Of a DNA stretch of 64,000 bases, positions 60,803 through 64,000 are shown piece by piece. A program made the translations under genes and the position numbers. Position 1 is the first letter of the stretch. The number at the start of each line of letters is the position of its first letter. The stretch is taken from positions 27,157,807-27,221,806 of the forward strand of contig CM046848.1 of assembly GCA_025618425.1 (NCBI GenBank), written 5' to 3'. This stretch comes from Heliocidaris tuberculata (Eukaryota > Echinodermata > Echinoidea > Camarodonta > Echinometridae). Below the pieces are notes generated by a model. That model ran no database searches and was not told the DNA's origin. It saw only the letters and a program-made list of their open reading frames with translations.

Positions 60803-63728
60803 TGGGGGTAGACAGATAGGAAGAGAGAGGAATGGATGTAGAGAATATAAACATAACAGAAAGAGAGAGAGTGGAATAAAGATAAAAGAGTTTCTTTTGA
60901 TGTTAGTGTTTCCATTTAGCTTATTGTTTTATTATTAGAACTTAAATATAGTTGTAAAATTAATTACTATGGCCTAGTTACGTATATTTTGTGTATGGAA
61001 TATTGTCATCATAGAGGTAGCTCATTACTTATTCTATAGCAAGAAATTGGTAGTAGTTATATATTTTCTATAAGTAATCGAGTGAAGATTCACCTACACA
61101 TATTATAATTCTCAAATTCAATCAGACACTTACAAGTCATGTATGAGCAATAGTGCAATACATGCGTTCAATCACATCCTACAATACACATGAGAAGTAT
61201 TCAAAAAACAGAATTATGAATTTTCCCAATATTGGGCCCCGGGCCCTTCCATCACAAAATCATTGATCCGGCGCTGGCCCCCTCCCTCACATAATCCCGC
61301 ATCACCCATCCAATCCTACAGCCCTGCTAGTGCTATCTATACTGTGAGTTTATTTTTCTACAATGGAAAAAAAAAAAAAAAAAAAATGAATGATGCATTC
61401 ACATAGTTGTAAAATTAATTACTATGGCCTAGTTATGTATATTTTGTGAATGGAATATTGTTGTCATCATAGAGGTCGCTCATTACTTAGTCTATAGCAA
61501 GAAATACAATTTTAGTTAGAAATTGGTAGTAGTTATATATTTTCTATAAGTAATCGAGTGAAGATTCACCTACACATATCATAATTCTCAAATTCAATCA
61601 GACACTTACATGTATGAGCAATACATGCGTTCGATCACATCCTACAATACACATGAAAAGTATTCAAAAAACAGAAGTATGAATTTTCCGAATATTGGCC
61701 CCCCTCCCGGCCATCACAAAATCATTGATCCGGCGCTGGCCCCTCCCTCACAAAATCCTGGATCCGCCGTTGGACATGGTGGATGGTGAAGGCAGGCCCT
61801 ATCATGCCCCTGCCCTCACTCTCCTGCATCCAGTGGCATAGAAAGGTCCCAAATACAATGAAAATAAAAATGATTGATGCATTCACATAATCCCGCATCA
61901 CCCATCCCATCCGTCACTCCTGCTAGTGCTATCTATGCTGAGTTTATTTTTCTACAATGGGGGGGGGGGGGGGGGGGGGGGGGGGGTGAATGATGCATTC
62001 AAATACCCCCCCCCCTCCCTGCCCGCTATATCTACGCCCATGACTTCAATGGAATAACGCTCCTAGCATAATGTTTGCCCCTCAAACGGATAATATTCAT
62101 GGAACGATTTTTTTTTAATAAGAAACAAAGTAGATGTAGAATATACTCAAATAAGATGAATCTACCATCGAATAAAAAATGAGTACAGGTGTGTTCGGCC
62201 TAACCTTTTTCCAATTTTGAAATCAGAAACGTCGTGAGGCATTTACGGCAGTGCGGGTTTTAAAATTCAAGTATTGTAGAATCTACTCTGAACATGCGCG
62301 TACCAAGGGGGCGTTTTGGGTGTTCAAACACCCCCCCCCCCCCCCGTTTGGTGTTATTTGAAGTTAAAACACTCCTTCCTTTAGAATTCCTGATAACATT
62401 TTTTTTTTTTTTTGCTTGTCAGAGAATTTTAGAGTAAAAAGACCCTCCCCCCCAAAAAAAAAAAAATACTGATAACCATTTTTTTAAATTTTGCTTGTCA
62501 GAGAATTAAAAACCACCCCCTTCAAAAAATCCTGGGTACGCCACTGCTCTGACATACGGTAGGATGAATTCAATGTTAACTGTAGTTTTAAAAAATGGTA
62601 AGTATACTATTTTCAATCTTTTTTATATTTTTTAATCTTGAAATAAGCAGCGCTCGGTAAGGTATTTACTGCTAGACTCTTCGCTGGGAGTTCAACCAGC
62701 CAAGCCTTACTACAGCTCAGCCTCAGACTGTGGGCGCTGCTGTGACAGATTACCAGCGTTGTAAAGAAGAATGTCATCATTTTAAAACTAAATACAGATC
62801 GAATAGGCAAAAACAGAGCCCACAAATACTATACTCAAACATTTTTTTTTTCTCAACAACGTCACTCACATCCAAAGTTAACCTTAAAATCTCGAAATAA
62901 ACAGCTTTTACTGCAGGTTTCTTCCCCGTAGTTATTTCAAGCAGTGCATGCTGGTACCGCTCAGAGCAGAGTGCAACGACGCCGCGACAGAGTCCGGCTA
63001 AAAAGAGAAGAATTTCATCAGTTAACTATACAGAGAACATGTTATAGAGACAAACAAAGTCTATAAATACAGTTTCTAACATTATTTAGTTCTAAATAAT
63101 ATAACTCACGTCCAAATTCATCTGTAGAATGTATGAGTTCGCTCGGGAATTCGCGGTCATCTCATGTTGAGTGCTGTGCAGTGTATTGTTGTATTGTTTG
63201 CCTTGTATAGGGTTGTGTGTATAAGTCGCGTCGCACTGAGCTTGCATTGAGATTGCACCGCAGTCTGGTGGGTGCTACTCCTACATGGTATACTAATCAC
63301 AAAGCGGACTATGACACAAATCCTACGTACATACCACGGACCTCTACTGAACATACCCATGGCATAATTATTTTCTTACGTGGGTTCCCCCGGTGAGAGA
63401 TACAGAGTCTGCACTACGTACCGTTCGCCGGACGCACGCGCAATCGTCGTCTGATTTGGTCGACGGCGAGGCAAAGCACGCGGGCCAATGGGGTTTGGTC
63501 GTTCAGGAGATCGCTCACCTGCTGCCAACGCGACGTCGTCGTGCAACGCGAAGGGGGCGACAACCATGCGGACGGCCAGGCCGACCGGTCAGGACGGAAG
63601 GCGGCTCGCGGCGGGCAGCGGGAAAAAATTATATAGGGTCCAACGGACCCCCTCCTGCAGCGCGTGCAAAGTCAATCGGGGCGGGCGCGGGACCTCCCGC
63701 GTCGCCTTAGCGTATTAATTATTATAGA
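59969..63728 (-). mobile_element. Helitron unit C (first in the chain), 3.8 kb
   Basis: 5' TC at 63728 preceded by A, the expected host base. 3' hairpin and CTAG end at 59969. It differs from unit A by an internal tandem duplication of about 455 bases (TTGTAAAATTAATTACTATG at about 60952 and again near 61405). Where the others have an A run after CTACAATG, the second duplicate here has a G run of about 26 bases (61961-61986). No RepHel. Confidence 0.85.
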
Positions 63729-64000
63729 TGATGTAGGTTTGCATGATTAAGTGTGCATATGAATCGTAGGATTGGTACTGCAAATTTGTTTAACCACAAT
63801 ATCTGTGTATGTTTAGTTTATACAGGAAGTCATGATAGGATAGCATATCAGACATGAAATACAAGAACATGTACAAGTATTAAAACTGTAGACTTGACTA
63901 CAAAAATCCATGTTGACTCGACTCGACTCGACTCGACTCGACTCGATTCGAAAATTTCTGTTGACTCGACTCGACTCGACTCGATCAATCAATGCTTAAT
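63729..64000. repeat. Right flank with (TCGAC)n pentamer repeat
   Basis: Host DNA beyond the Helitron chain. GACTC/TCGAC pentamers occupy about 63914-63983 in two blocks separated by GATTCGAAAATTTCTGTT. Confidence 0.9.

Overview
This is a eukaryotic nuclear window: AT-rich, intron-bearing, dominated by transposable elements, microsatellites and long dC/dG runs. A Lhx2/9-type LIM gene, abundant TTAA and TA foldback elements, CR1-like and Tx1/L1-like LINEs, tRNA-derived SINEs and an element built like the sea-urchin TU foldback family point to a marine invertebrate deuterostome. An echinoderm, probably a sea urchin, is the best guess (inference; no species marker was read).

Only two host genes are supported, both on the minus strand and both incomplete. 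At 411-4473 lie two exons of a Lhx2/9 (apterous-class) LIM-homeobox gene, carrying LIM2 and LIM1 with all zinc ligands. Its homeobox exons would lie left of the window and its first exon was not found. At 36750-43984 lie the last three exons of a protein with LDLR class B (YWTD) beta-propeller repeats. Their splice phases fit together and the last exon ends in tandem stops. Its 7 kb body is stuffed with transposons, including one that carries a broken RecQ-helicase fragment.

Layout: 1-8.9 kb, Lhx2/9 exons, introns and upstream DNA; 9-22 kb, microsatellites and DNA transposons; 22.6-24.7 kb, a CR1-like LINE; 25-36 kb, foldback elements, a 300-520 bp tandem array and unassigned AT-rich DNA; 36.7-44 kb, the YWTD gene; 44-46 kb, nested transposons including a 7SL-like SINE; 46.3-47.3 kb, a Tx1-like LINE; 47.3-50.1 kb, a foldback element with inverted arms made of 16-bp tandem units; 51.2-63.7 kb, four Helitrons joined head to tail.

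The most striking structure is the 12.5 kb Helitron chain on the minus strand. At each of three junctions the 3' CTAG of one unit is followed with zero spacing by the 5' TC of the next, and the chain as a whole is flanked by a single A and T. This is what rolling-circle transposition running past its terminator would leave. Next in interest are the TU-like element, the RecQ-carrying transposon with an exact 10-bp target duplication, and a 7SL-like SINE split by a TTAA element.
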